A DNA stretch of 55,058 bases, taken from Deltaproteobacteria bacterium (lineage in GTDB: Bacteria; Desulfobacterota; Binatia; UBA9968; JAJDTQ01). Under the pieces are notes generated by a model. That model made no database searches. It saw nothing but the letters and a program-made list of their open reading frames with translations, and was not told the DNA's origin. The stretch covers positions 1 to 55,058 of the forward strand of contig JAPPNF010000030.1 of NCBI GenBank assembly GCA_028818755.1, in the 5' to 3' direction. How positions within the stretch are numbered: the first letter of the stretch is position 1; every line of letters starts with the position of its first letter. The position numbers and the translations under genes are program-made. Shown in pieces: positions 41,316-49,146 of this stretch.

Positions 41316-41919
41316 AGACCGCCCACACGAGGAACACGCCGGCCCCGATCAACAGGATGCCGGAGAAGGCGTGCACGTAGGGTTCCGCTCCGGGAGGCAG
41401 GTAACGCCGGCCGCGGCTCACGAGATACACCACCAGGAAGTTCATGGTGCCGGCGCCGAGCCAGAAGCCCGCGGGAAATGAGAACGCCCCCTTGAGGCCG
41501 TGGGCCTCGAATCCCTCGCGCACGAACGCAAAGCCCACGGTGCCCCAGAAGATGTAGGCGTAGGGGTTCGTGAGCTGGGTCAGGACCCCCTTGAGGAACG
41601 GCGGAAGCCTCCTGGAGCCTCGGCGGCCGTCCGGGACCGCGCCGCCCGACCGGGCGCGGAACGACTGGAGCCCGAGCCAGAACAGGAAGGCGCCGCCGGC
41701 AAGCCCGATGGCCACGGCGCCGGCGCCCGACGGGATGGAGGACTGGAGCACCATCACCAGCGGCAGCATGACGCACGCGTCCACGCACATGGGCGCCAAC
41801 GCCGTCTGCGCACCTGGCCACGCGCCCCTGCGGAGCGTCTCGGTGGCGATGAGGGCGAGGATGGGGCCGGGCATGGAGGCGACGGAGAAGCCCATCGCAT
41901 AGGCCAGCAGCAGGCTCAT
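41299..41919 (-). CDS. LysE/RhtB-family exporter
   Basis: 206-aa membrane protein with six hydrophobic segments. It begins LLLAYAMGFSVASMPGPILA, whose PGP after helix 1 is the LysE/RhtB hallmark, and continues with a hydrophilic loop (about residues 98-112) before NPYAYIFWGTVGFA, the second conserved block. Likely exports amino acids or derivatives. No clear Shine-Dalgarno. It overlaps the end of mazG by 17 bp on the opposite strand. Confidence 0.83.
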   Translation of the reverse strand: MSLLLAYAMGFSVASMPGPILALIATETLRRGAWPGAQTALAPMCVDACVMLPLVMVLQSSIPSGAGAVAIGLAGGAFLFWLGLQSFRARSGGAVPDGRRGSRRLPPFLKGVLTQLTNPYAYIFWGTVGFAFVREGFEAHGLKGAFSFPAGFWLGAGTMNFLVVYLVSRGRRYLPPGAEPYVHAFSGILLIGAGVFLVWAVFTDHL

Positions 41920-42020
41920 GGCCGGAGCCTAGCAACGCTATGGCTTGAACGAAACCAGCTCCCATGGAAGCCTGGACCGCGGCCGCGAATCGTTGAAATG
42001 AACGTCAGGGAGGAACACCC

Positions 42021-42539
42021 ATGAGCCACAAGCACATCGTCCATATTTCCGACGTCCCGGAGGAGTCCATTCCGGCGCCGGAGGGAACGTCCTTCGGCGG
42101 CACCCGGCAGCGCGTCGGCCTCGCGGTGGGGGCGGAGAAGCTGGGGTACGGGCTCTTCTCGGTCCCTCCGGGCAAGACCGCCTTCCCGCTTCACGTCCAC
42201 ACACTCAACGAGGAGCTTATCTATGTCCTGGAGGGCGAGGGGACGCTGCGGTTCGGGGACGAGGAGGTGGCCGTGCGCGGCGGGATGTTCATCGCCTGTC
42301 CCGGCGGCGTGGACATGACCCACCAGCTCGTGAACACGTCCGACGCCGACCTGCGCTACCTGTGCGTGAGCACCATGCAGTACCCGGACATCGTCCACTA
42401 CCCCGACTCCGGCAAGGTGGGCGTCTACGCCGGTTCAGGCGCGTGGAGCGGAAAACCTTTTCGGGGCATCTACAAGAAGGGCACCGAGGTGCCGTACTAC
42501 GAGGATGAGACCGGACCCGGAGGGAAGGAAGGGCCGTGA
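42021..42539 (+). CDS. Single-domain cupin protein
   Basis: 172-aa cupin. Motif 1: FPLHVHTLNEELIYVLEGEG (His, His, Glu), and motif 2 follows at GGMFIACPGGVDMTHQLVN (final His), completing a 3-His-1-Glu metal site. The C-terminal tail has KPFRGIYKKGTEVPYYE. AGGGAGGAACACCC precedes the ATG. It overlaps the hydroxyacid dehydrogenase start by 4 bp, which suggests the two act on the same compound; the chemistry is unknown. Confidence 0.82.
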   Translation: MSHKHIVHISDVPEESIPAPEGTSFGGTRQRVGLAVGAEKLGYGLFSVPPGKTAFPLHVHTLNEELIYVLEGEGTLRFGDEEVAVRGGMFIACPGGVDMTHQLVNTSDADLRYLCVSTMQYPDIVHYPDSGKVGVYAGSGAWSGKPFRGIYKKGTEVPYYEDETGPGGKEGP

Positions 42540-43504
42540 GCGAATTCCGCACCGCGTTTCTGGATGCCGCGACCTTCGGCGTGATTTCCCTCGATCGGTT
42601 CGAGGAAGCCGGCGGGTGCGAGGTACACGAGCTGACCGACGCCGACCAGCTTCCCGGGCGGCTCAACGGCCGCCAGTGCGCAGTGATTAACAAGTTCATG
42701 CTCGACCGGACGCGGCTGGAGCATCCTTCGGCAGGGAAGCTCGAGCTTATCGCCGTGGGAGCCACGGGTACGGACAACGTCGACATCGCCTGCGCCAGGG
42801 AACGCGGCATCGCGGTGTGCAACGTGCCGGGCTACGCGGTTTCCGCGGTGGCGCAGTTCACCCTGGCGCTGATCCTGGAGCTGGCGACTCAGGCTGCCCG
42901 CTACGCCCAGGGAACGCGCATGGGCCACTGGCAGGAGAGCACCATCTTCACGCGCCACGACTACCCGAGCTTCGAGCTCCAGGGGCGGGTGCTGGGCATC
43001 GTCGGTTACGGCAACATCGGCCGCAAGGTGGCGGAGATGGCCCGGGTCTTCGGCCTTGAGGTGATCGTGGCCGGCCGGGTGGGCGAGGACCGGCCCGAGC
43101 CGGACCGGATGCCGGTGGAGGAGTTGCTGCGGCAGGCCGACTTCGTGAGCCTGCACTGCCCGCTCACCCCCCTCACCGAAGGGTTCATCAACCCCCATAC
43201 GCTGTCGCTGATGAAACCCACGGCCTACCTCGTGAATACCGCTCGCGGCGGCCTCGTCGAGGAAGCGGCCTTGATCGAGGCGCTGGAGCAGGGCTGGATC
43301 GCCGGCGCGGCGCTGGACGTCATCTCGCAGGAGCCGCCGGACGAGGGCCACCCGATGATGGAGGCGGCGGCCCGCCTGGACAACCTCCTGGTCACCCCTC
43401 ACTGTGCCTGGGCCGCCCGGGAGACCCGCCAGCGGCTCATGGACGAGGTGTTCGAGAACATCCAGGCGTTCCGGCGCGGCGAGCGGCGGAATAGGGTGGA
43501 CTAA
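42536..43504 (+). CDS. D-isomer-specific 2-hydroxyacid dehydrogenase
   Basis: 322-aa NAD(P)-dependent reductase of 2-keto acids. GRVLGIVGYGNIGRKVAEMA is the nucleotide-binding motif, LVNTARGGLVEEAALIEAL includes the catalytic Arg, DVISQEPP the Glu, and NLLVTPHCAWAA the His. It looks closest to the glycerate/hydroxypyruvate reductase type (KFMLDRTRLEH start, FRRGERRNRVD end). The start is GTG overlapping the cupin stop (ATGA-like GTGA). Confidence 0.9.
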   Translation: MSEFRTAFLDAATFGVISLDRFEEAGGCEVHELTDADQLPGRLNGRQCAVINKFMLDRTRLEHPSAGKLELIAVGATGTDNVDIACARERGIAVCNVPGYAVSAVAQFTLALILELATQAARYAQGTRMGHWQESTIFTRHDYPSFELQGRVLGIVGYGNIGRKVAEMARVFGLEVIVAGRVGEDRPEPDRMPVEELLRQADFVSLHCPLTPLTEGFINPHTLSLMKPTAYLVNTARGGLVEEAALIEALEQGWIAGAALDVISQEPPDEGHPMMEAAARLDNLLVTPHCAWAARETRQRLMDEVFENIQAFRRGERRNRVD

Positions 43505-43555
43505 GCCACGTATTCGTAGGCTGGCCGCCAGTAATGGCGGCGACAAGGCGTGCTG

Positions 43556-43768
43556 TCAGGTATGGCCGCCCCTGATTTCCCCGCGCAGTTCCGAGAACTC
43601 TCGGGCCAGGCCGTGCAGTTCCTTTTGCAAGCCGTCGATTCTCAGGCCTTGGCCGTCGATTCTCAGGTCCAGCCGGTCGATTCGACCGTCGAGCCGTGCG
43701 GCAACGCGCCAGATGAACAATCCCAAGGCTATGCCAACGCCGATAGTCGTAAAGACTTCACCGCTCAT
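43556..43768 (-). CDS. Small membrane-anchored coiled-coil protein
   Basis: 70-aa protein. One hydrophobic segment (about residues 7-22, TIGVGIALGLFIWRVA) is followed by a coiled coil (about 24-66) with heptad-like repeats LDGRIDRLDLRIDGQ and GLRIDGLQKELHG. The DNA in this part carries two exact copies of GCCGTCGATTCTCAGG 21 bp apart (43631-43646 and 43652-43667), one heptad each. GGAGACCAAC precedes the ATG. Similar small proteins of unknown function occur widely near mobile or repeat regions. It ends 52 bp after the dehydrogenase. Confidence 0.6.
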   Translation of the reverse strand: MSGEVFTTIGVGIALGLFIWRVAARLDGRIDRLDLRIDGQGLRIDGLQKELHGLAREFSELRGEIRGGHT

Positions 43769-44134
43769 GTTGGTCTCCGTTGTGGTGTGCGCCAGACGAT
43801 CGGTTCGTCCGTTCCGTCCCTCTGTCCCAATATGATCGGTACTCTTCTGCCGTCCTTAAGTGTCGCGTCCCATGATTTCCTGGCATAATTTGCTGGTCTT
43901 TTTCGCCGTCGGCTGCGTTGCTCTTCCTCGCGTGGTACCCGCCACTGCTCGTCATCGCGCCTTGCCGACGACAAAAATCCTGCGCAACTTATGCCAGGAA
44001 TTCATGGGACGCGACACTAGTCCATGACCGCCAAAATGGTTCGATCGTTACTAAAACACTCATGAACCGGCATGTCAACGCGCAAGCGGTGTACACGGGT
44101 TGGAACCCGGCACCGGATCGTTCGTGGGCGAGTG
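43769..44134. other. 366-bp intergenic region holding repeat copy C
   Basis: Between the start of the small coiled-coil protein gene and the end of the EamA gene. Most of it is palindromic element copy C (43857-44019). The rest (44020-44134) contains no gene; a GGGTTGGAACCC-type short palindrome is at about 44097-44108. Confidence 0.5.
43857..44019. repeat. Palindromic MITE-like element, copy C (lacks central hairpin)
   Basis: About 162 bp. 30-bp arms 43859-43888 and 43989-44018 pair with a single mismatch (AGTGTCGCG... / ...CGCGACACT). The core matches copies A and B but lacks the GGGGCGACC-TAC-GGTCGCCCC hairpin and carries ACTGCTCG in its place. The arms match copy A at 20 of 30 and copy B at 18 of 30 positions. 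Confidence 0.88.
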
Positions 44135-44998
44135 CTACCGGGCGGTGATGAGAAGCGCCCCGCCCAACAGCGACAGTGCGCCCAGGACGATGGGCAAAGT
44201 GACCCTCTCCAGGTCCTTCAGGAAGATGGCGCTGAAGAGGAGCGAGAAGAGCGGTGTCGTGTTGAGCAGCGGGATCATCACCGATACCTCTCCAAGGTTC
44301 AGCGAGGTGAAGACCAGGAGTTGCGAGACGGCGGAAACGAAGGCCGTGGGCCCGAAGTAGGGGAGGCTTTCGCGGCTCGGAATCACCACCGGGAACTGCC
44401 GCTTTATCCAGAGGTAGATCACGAAGATCGTGAGCGACGTGCCGGTAGTCACCGCGCCGGCCACGAACGGGTTGGGCAGGATGAGCAGGCCGGCCCTGCG
44501 GAAATTCTGCGAGACCGCGGCCAGGAATGCGGCAAGCAGGGGATAGAGCGCATCCAGCAACCGCCAGTCGGAGCTGGCTTCGCCCTTCCGGTACAGCACC
44601 AGCCATCCGCCGGCAACGATGAACAGACCGCCCAGGTAGACCGGCAACGCGGGTCGTTCCTGGAGGAAGAACACCGCGATGGCCACGGCGAACAGCGGTC
44701 CGGTGCTGCGCAGCGGCATGGCCCGGGCCACCCCCAGACGGTCGATGCCGATGTAGAGGAAGATCCGCGCCAGCAGGGGCTGGAGGGTGCCGCTGGCCAT
44801 GAAGTATAAGGCCGCGGGGGAGCGGACGATGGAAAGCGGGAAGTTGATCGCCACATAGGACCACGTCAGGATGGTGGTCACCACGTAGCTGAGGAAGGCG
44901 GCGCTCAGAACGCTCGACGTGCGCGCGCCCTTGCGCACCAGGATCGAGTCCACGGCCCAACCCATGGCTGAGAGGAACGGAACGATTTCAGGGCGCAT
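44135..44998 (-). CDS. EamA/DMT-family transporter
   Basis: 287-aa membrane protein with about ten hydrophobic helices in two EamA repeats, the second beginning near LLDALYPLLAAFLAAVSQNF. AMPLRSTGPLFAVAIAVFFL and SVMIPLLNTTPLFSLLFSAI are the end-of-repeat glycine/proline blocks. Probably exports a metabolite. A related EamA gene is at 50250. It is divergent from coxM-like. Confidence 0.82.
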   Translation of the reverse strand: MRPEIVPFLSAMGWAVDSILVRKGARTSSVLSAAFLSYVVTTILTWSYVAINFPLSIVRSPAALYFMASGTLQPLLARIFLYIGIDRLGVARAMPLRSTGPLFAVAIAVFFLQERPALPVYLGGLFIVAGGWLVLYRKGEASSDWRLLDALYPLLAAFLAAVSQNFRRAGLLILPNPFVAGAVTTGTSLTIFVIYLWIKRQFPVVIPSRESLPYFGPTAFVSAVSQLLVFTSLNLGEVSVMIPLLNTTPLFSLLFSAIFLKDLERVTLPIVLGALSLLGGALLITAR

Positions 44999-45189
44999 GC
45001 CGTTTCCCGTCTAACGGATGGTGGCGAGTTAGGCAAACGAGGGGGTCGGGGCAGGGCGCCCCGGCCCGCCGGATCCCCCGTTCAACGCCGGGATGACGGG
45101 TCGCATGGCGGTGCTTGACGGGCGTTGCCGCCAACCGCTACGGTACAGGCCACTACCCATCACGGTTCAGAACACCCTTCACCTCGCTT

Positions 45190-46077
45190 ATGAAACCACC
45201 GCCGTTCCGTTACCATACGCCCCGGTCCCTGCCCGAAGCGGTGGCTCTCCTGCGAGAGTCGCCCGGAGAGGCGCGTATGCTGGCCGGCGGCCAGAGCCTG
45301 GTGCCGCTCCTGAACCTGCGGCTGGCCTATCCCGAGGTGTTGGTGGACCTCAACGGGGTGGAAGGGCTGTCCTATATCCGCGATGAAGGCAGCCGGCTGT
45401 GCATCGGCGCCATGACCCGCCAGCGGGAGGCGGAATTCTCGGCGCTCCTGGCGGAGCGCTGTCCGCTCGTGGTCGAGGCGCTGGCGCAGGTGGGGCATCC
45501 CGCCATCCGCAACCGCGGCACCATCGGCGGCAGCTTGGCGCATGCCGATCCCGTGGCGGAGCTTCCCTGCGTCATGACCGCCCTCGACGCCGAGTTGGTG
45601 GCGACCGGCCCCGACGGCGAGCGGATTGTGCCGGCGCGTGACTTTTTCCAGGGCCCCTATGAGACCGCGCTGTCGCCCGGCGAGATCCTGGTGGAAGTGA
45701 GGGTTCCGTCAGCGCCCGCTCCACCGGCCGCGAGCTTCGTCGAGTTCAGCCGCCGTCACGGCGACTTCGCCTTGGCGGAAGCGGCGGCGGTGCTGGAGGG
45801 CAACGGAGCCTTGACCGGGGCGCGGGTGGTGGCGGCGGGGCCAGCCTGGACGCCGTCGCGGCTGGAGGCGGTGGAGCGGCTCGTAGCCGGGTCGGGGGTC
45901 AACAGGACTGACAGCGCGGCGCGGCGTGATCTGGTGGAGGAGGCGGGCCGCACCGCCGAAGAGGCAGTGTCGGCGTTGCCCTCCCATGCCGAAGCCACGG
46001 CCTACCAGCGGCGCCTGACCGCGGTTCTCGTAAAGCGCGCGGTGGTGCAGGCGCTGGAGCGATGGAGCCTGAATTGA
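45190..46077 (+). CDS. Molybdenum hydroxylase FAD subunit (CoxM-like)
   Basis: 295-aa FAD-binding medium subunit of CO-dehydrogenase/xanthine-oxidase type enzymes. AGGQS (residues 32-36) and RGTIGGSLAHADP (TIGGS at 111-115) are the two FAD pyrophosphate-binding motifs. The C-terminal CO-dehydrogenase flavoprotein domain follows, with FVEFSRRHGDFALAEAAAVL. ATG at 45190 is chosen because similarity (FRYHTPRSLPEA) starts at once. No strong Shine-Dalgarno. It overlaps the small-subunit start by 16 bp, indicating an operon. Confidence 0.87.
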   Translation: MKPPPFRYHTPRSLPEAVALLRESPGEARMLAGGQSLVPLLNLRLAYPEVLVDLNGVEGLSYIRDEGSRLCIGAMTRQREAEFSALLAERCPLVVEALAQVGHPAIRNRGTIGGSLAHADPVAELPCVMTALDAELVATGPDGERIVPARDFFQGPYETALSPGEILVEVRVPSAPAPPAASFVEFSRRHGDFALAEAAAVLEGNGALTGARVVAAGPAWTPSRLEAVERLVAGSGVNRTDSAARRDLVEEAGRTAEEAVSALPSHAEATAYQRRLTAVLVKRAVVQALERWSLN

Positions 46078-46562
46078 CGGAGACATCGACGGACAGGCGC
46101 ACCATCTCGGTGACCGTCAACGGAACCCGCTGCGAGGCCGAGGTGGACGTACGCAAGACCCTCGCGGACTTCCTGCGCGAGGACGCGGGCTTTACCGGCG
46201 TCCACGTAGGCTGCGAGCACGGCGTGTGCGGCGCCTGCTCGGTGCTGATGGACGGCGAGGTGATCCGCTCGTGCATCCTCTTCGCGGTGCAGGCGGACGG
46301 TCACGAGATCACGACCGTCGAAGGTCTCGGCGGCGAGGAGGAGCTGAGCCCGCTGCAACAGGCCTTCGTGGACCACCACGCGCTCCAGTGCGGCTTTTGC
46401 ACGCCGGGCATGCTGCTGGCGGCCGTGGACCTTCTGAAGCATTGCCCCGACCCCACCGAGGACCAAGTGCGCGAGGCCCTGTCCGGCAACCTCTGCATGT
46501 GCACCGGCTACGCCGGCATCATCCGGGCGGTGCGCGCCGCCGCACCCCTCATGAAAGGCTGA
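46062..46562 (+). CDS. Molybdenum hydroxylase iron-sulfur subunit (CoxS-like)
   Basis: 166-aa small subunit with two [2Fe-2S] clusters. The plant-type cluster uses Cys51, 56, 59 (GCEHGVCGACS) and Cys71. The second uses Cys110, 113 (QCGFCTPG) and Cys145, 147 (CMCTGYAGI). It carries electrons from the molybdenum site to the FAD. Length is normal and all eight cysteines are present. It lies between coxM-like and coxL-like genes, 9 bp before the latter. Confidence 0.93.
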   Translation: MEPELTETSTDRRTISVTVNGTRCEAEVDVRKTLADFLREDAGFTGVHVGCEHGVCGACSVLMDGEVIRSCILFAVQADGHEITTVEGLGGEEELSPLQQAFVDHHALQCGFCTPGMLLAAVDLLKHCPDPTEDQVREALSGNLCMCTGYAGIIRAVRAAAPLMKG

Positions 46563-46571
46563 CCCGCTTCC

Positions 46572-48974
46572 ATGGACACCTCATCCACGCAATGGAAGGG
46601 CCGGGCGGTTCCGCTTCGGGAGGACCTGCGGTTCTCCACCGGCCGGGGCACCTACATCGACGACATGAAGTTCCCGGATACGCTCCACGTGGCGTTGCTG
46701 CGGAGCGTCCACGCGCACGCGCGTATCCTTGAAGTGGACATCAGCGAAGCGCTGAAGATGCCCGGCGTGGTGTGCGGCCTCACCGGCGAGGACGCCGGGC
46801 GCATGAGCGAGCCGCTCCGCTCCCTGATCCCCATTCCCGTCCAGCTCGACGCCTACTGCCTCGCCTACGGCAAGGTCACCCACGTGGGCGAGCCGGTGGC
46901 CGCGATCCTGGCCACCAGCCGCTATCTGGCGGAAGACGCGCTGGAGAAGGTCCGCGTGGAGTACGAGCCCCTGCCCGCGACGGTGGACCCGGAGGCGGCC
47001 ATGGAGGCGGATGCGCCGCTGCTGTTCGAGACCATGGGCACCAACGTCATGTGGCAGGACCGCTTCGACTACGGCGACGTGGACGAGGCCTTCGGCCGCG
47101 CCGCGCGCGTCCTCAAGAAGCGCTTCTACATCCAGCGGTACTCTTCCACCGCGCTGGAGACCTTCGGCTGCACCGCGATCTACGACGACCACCGGGAGCA
47201 GCTCACCATCTGGTCCAACGACCAGCGGCCCGGGCAGGCCATGCCCATCGTCGCCCACAGCCTGGGCCTCACCCACTCCCAAATCCGCTTCGTCACCCCG
47301 GACGTGGGCGGCGGCTTCGGTAACAAGCGCAAGGCCCACTACCTGATCATCGCCGCGCTGCTGTCCAAGCTGAGCGGCGGCAGGCCGGTGCACTACCTGG
47401 AAGACCGCCGCGAGAACCTCATGGCGCTGATCCACGCCTGCAACGGCGTCATGGACCTGGAGGCGGCGCTGGACGAGGAAGGCCACATCCTCGGCATGAA
47501 GGTGCGGGACATCGCCGACGAGGGCGCCAACGTCCTGAACCCCACCGTCCACTCGATCCTGAAGCTCGGCAACCTGACCAACTGCTATCGCATCCCGGTG
47601 GTGTGCTACGAGGTCAATTCGGTGATGACCAACAAGTGCCCGTCGGGGGCCAACCGGGGCATCGGCAAGCCGTTCATGTGCCTGGCCATGGAGCGGATGA
47701 TGGACTACCTGGCGCGGCAGCTCGACATGGACCCCATCGAGCTTCGCCGGAAGAACCTGGTGCTGCCCGACGCCATGCCCTACACCGGCCCCAGTGGCGC
47801 GCTCATCGACAGCGGCGACTTCAACGGCACCCTTGACAAGCTGCTGCCGCTCATCGACTACGAGGCGTTCCTCCAGGAGCAACGCGAGGCACGTGACCAG
47901 GGCCGGTACCTGGGCATCGGCATCGCCATCGGCCTGGAGCCCAGCACATCCAACGCCTCCGCCTACATTCTCTCGTCGGGGCGGCGCAGCGCCTCCGGCG
48001 CCGCCGAGGCGGCCATGGTGCGGGTGGAGCACGACGGCAGCATCCTGGTGCTGCTGGGGGACGTGGGCAGCGGGCAGGGGCATGAGACCGCGGCGGCGCA
48101 GATCGTCGCCGACGAATTGGGCGTGCCCATGGACGGCGTCCGGGTGTCGCCGTTCTTCGATTCCTCGGTGACGCCCTGGCTCTACGCCACCGGCAATTAC
48201 TCCAACAAGTTCGCCGGCACCGACGTCGGCGCCATCCTGGGCGCCGCGCGCAAGGTGCGCGACAAGCTGTTGGAATTGGCGGCGCACCTGCTGGAGGAGC
48301 CGGTGGAGAACCTGGAGCTGGCGGAAGGCTGCGTGCGCGCCCGAGACCGTCACGAGCACCGCAAGACCCTGGCCGAGCTGGCCTTCGTGGCCTATCGGGA
48401 CCTGCTGTCGCTGCCGCCCGACATGGAGCCCGGCCTGGAGGGCCGGTTCTACTACAAGCCCGACATCGCCAACGTGCCCGACGAGAACCGCCGGGTGAGG
48501 AACCAGCTCTTCGCCAGCAACGCCGCCCACGGGGTCATCGTCGAAGTGGACCCGGAAACCGGCGGCGTCACCATCCTCAAGTACGGCGTGGTGCACGACT
48601 GCGGCACCGTGCTCAACCCGTCCATCGTGGAAGGATTGGTGCAGGGGGCCACGGCCCACGGCATCGGCGCGGCGCTGTTCGAGGAGTTCGACTACGACGA
48701 GCAGGGGAACCTCAAGTCCACCACCTTCGTGGACTACCTCAAGCCCACCGCGGTGGAGATTCCCGACGTGGCGATGGACCACCTGGTGACGCCGTCGCCC
48801 TACACGCCGCTGGGAATGAAGGGGGTGGGGGAGGGCGGCGCCATCCCGGCGCCGGCCGCCATCTGCAACGCGGTGGAGAACGCGCTGGCGCCTCTGGGCT
48901 GCACCTTCGACCACCTGCCGCTCACGCCCGAGCGGGTGTGGGCGGAAATTGAAAAGGCCCGCGCCTCGAAGTGA
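46572..48974 (+). CDS. Molybdenum hydroxylase large subunit (CoxL-like, atypical active-site loop)
   Basis: 800-aa molybdopterin cytosine dinucleotide-type subunit. DVGGGFGNKRKAH and GDVGSGQGHETAAAQIVADE are cofactor-binding blocks; GVGEGGA with Glu754 holds the catalytic glutamate. The active-site loop reads GANRGIGKP (residues 359-367). Known CO dehydrogenases carry AYxCSFR (form I) and the form II group AYRGAGR; here Asn replaces Tyr, Ile replaces Ala and Lys replaces Arg. It is therefore unlikely to be a CO oxidiser and more likely hydroxylates an organic carbonyl or N-heterocycle (inference). Its stop lies in the loop of a terminator hairpin. Confidence 0.9.
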   Translation: MDTSSTQWKGRAVPLREDLRFSTGRGTYIDDMKFPDTLHVALLRSVHAHARILEVDISEALKMPGVVCGLTGEDAGRMSEPLRSLIPIPVQLDAYCLAYGKVTHVGEPVAAILATSRYLAEDALEKVRVEYEPLPATVDPEAAMEADAPLLFETMGTNVMWQDRFDYGDVDEAFGRAARVLKKRFYIQRYSSTALETFGCTAIYDDHREQLTIWSNDQRPGQAMPIVAHSLGLTHSQIRFVTPDVGGGFGNKRKAHYLIIAALLSKLSGGRPVHYLEDRRENLMALIHACNGVMDLEAALDEEGHILGMKVRDIADEGANVLNPTVHSILKLGNLTNCYRIPVVCYEVNSVMTNKCPSGANRGIGKPFMCLAMERMMDYLARQLDMDPIELRRKNLVLPDAMPYTGPSGALIDSGDFNGTLDKLLPLIDYEAFLQEQREARDQGRYLGIGIAIGLEPSTSNASAYILSSGRRSASGAAEAAMVRVEHDGSILVLLGDVGSGQGHETAAAQIVADELGVPMDGVRVSPFFDSSVTPWLYATGNYSNKFAGTDVGAILGAARKVRDKLLELAAHLLEEPVENLELAEGCVRARDRHEHRKTLAELAFVAYRDLLSLPPDMEPGLEGRFYYKPDIANVPDENRRVRNQLFASNAAHGVIVEVDPETGGVTILKYGVVHDCGTVLNPSIVEGLVQGATAHGIGAALFEEFDYDEQGNLKSTTFVDYLKPTAVEIPDVAMDHLVTPSPYTPLGMKGVGEGGAIPAPAAICNAVENALAPLGCTFDHLPLTPERVWAEIEKARASK

Positions 48975-48989
48975 AGCGCGGGCCTTTTC
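48951..48989 (+). terminator. Rho-independent terminator of the cox operon
   Basis: 14-bp stem (48951-48964 / 48976-48989, GAAAAGGCCCGCGC paired with GCGCGGGCCTTTTC), 11-nt loop. The TTTT of the stem end serves as a U-tract. The TGA stop of the CoxL-like gene is in the loop. Confidence 0.85.
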
Positions 48990-49041
48990 ATCGTCTATCC
49001 GTACCGGCTTGCCTAGGAGCCTGTCCGGGTAAGCATAGTGG

Positions 49042-49130
49042 CGTCCTTCGACTCCGCTTCGCTACGCTCAGGACGAACGGTTTTTGAAACCTGACTCCGT
49101 TCGTCCTGAGCGTAGCGGAGTCGAAGGACG
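49042..49130. repeat. Inverted pair of family-1 REP units
   Basis: Unit 49042-49080 and inverted unit 49097-49130, separated by 16 bp. The pair lies between the convergent coxL-like and NMT1-like genes, after the intrinsic terminator. Confidence 0.85.
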
Positions 49131-49146
49131 CTCAGAATTATCCTGC

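Noticed and set aside
46581..48914. 777-codon minus-strand frame antisense to the coxL-like gene
   Set aside because: The coxL-like frame has clear cofactor motifs throughout; the antisense frame has none and is typical of stop-codon depletion in GC-rich sequence.
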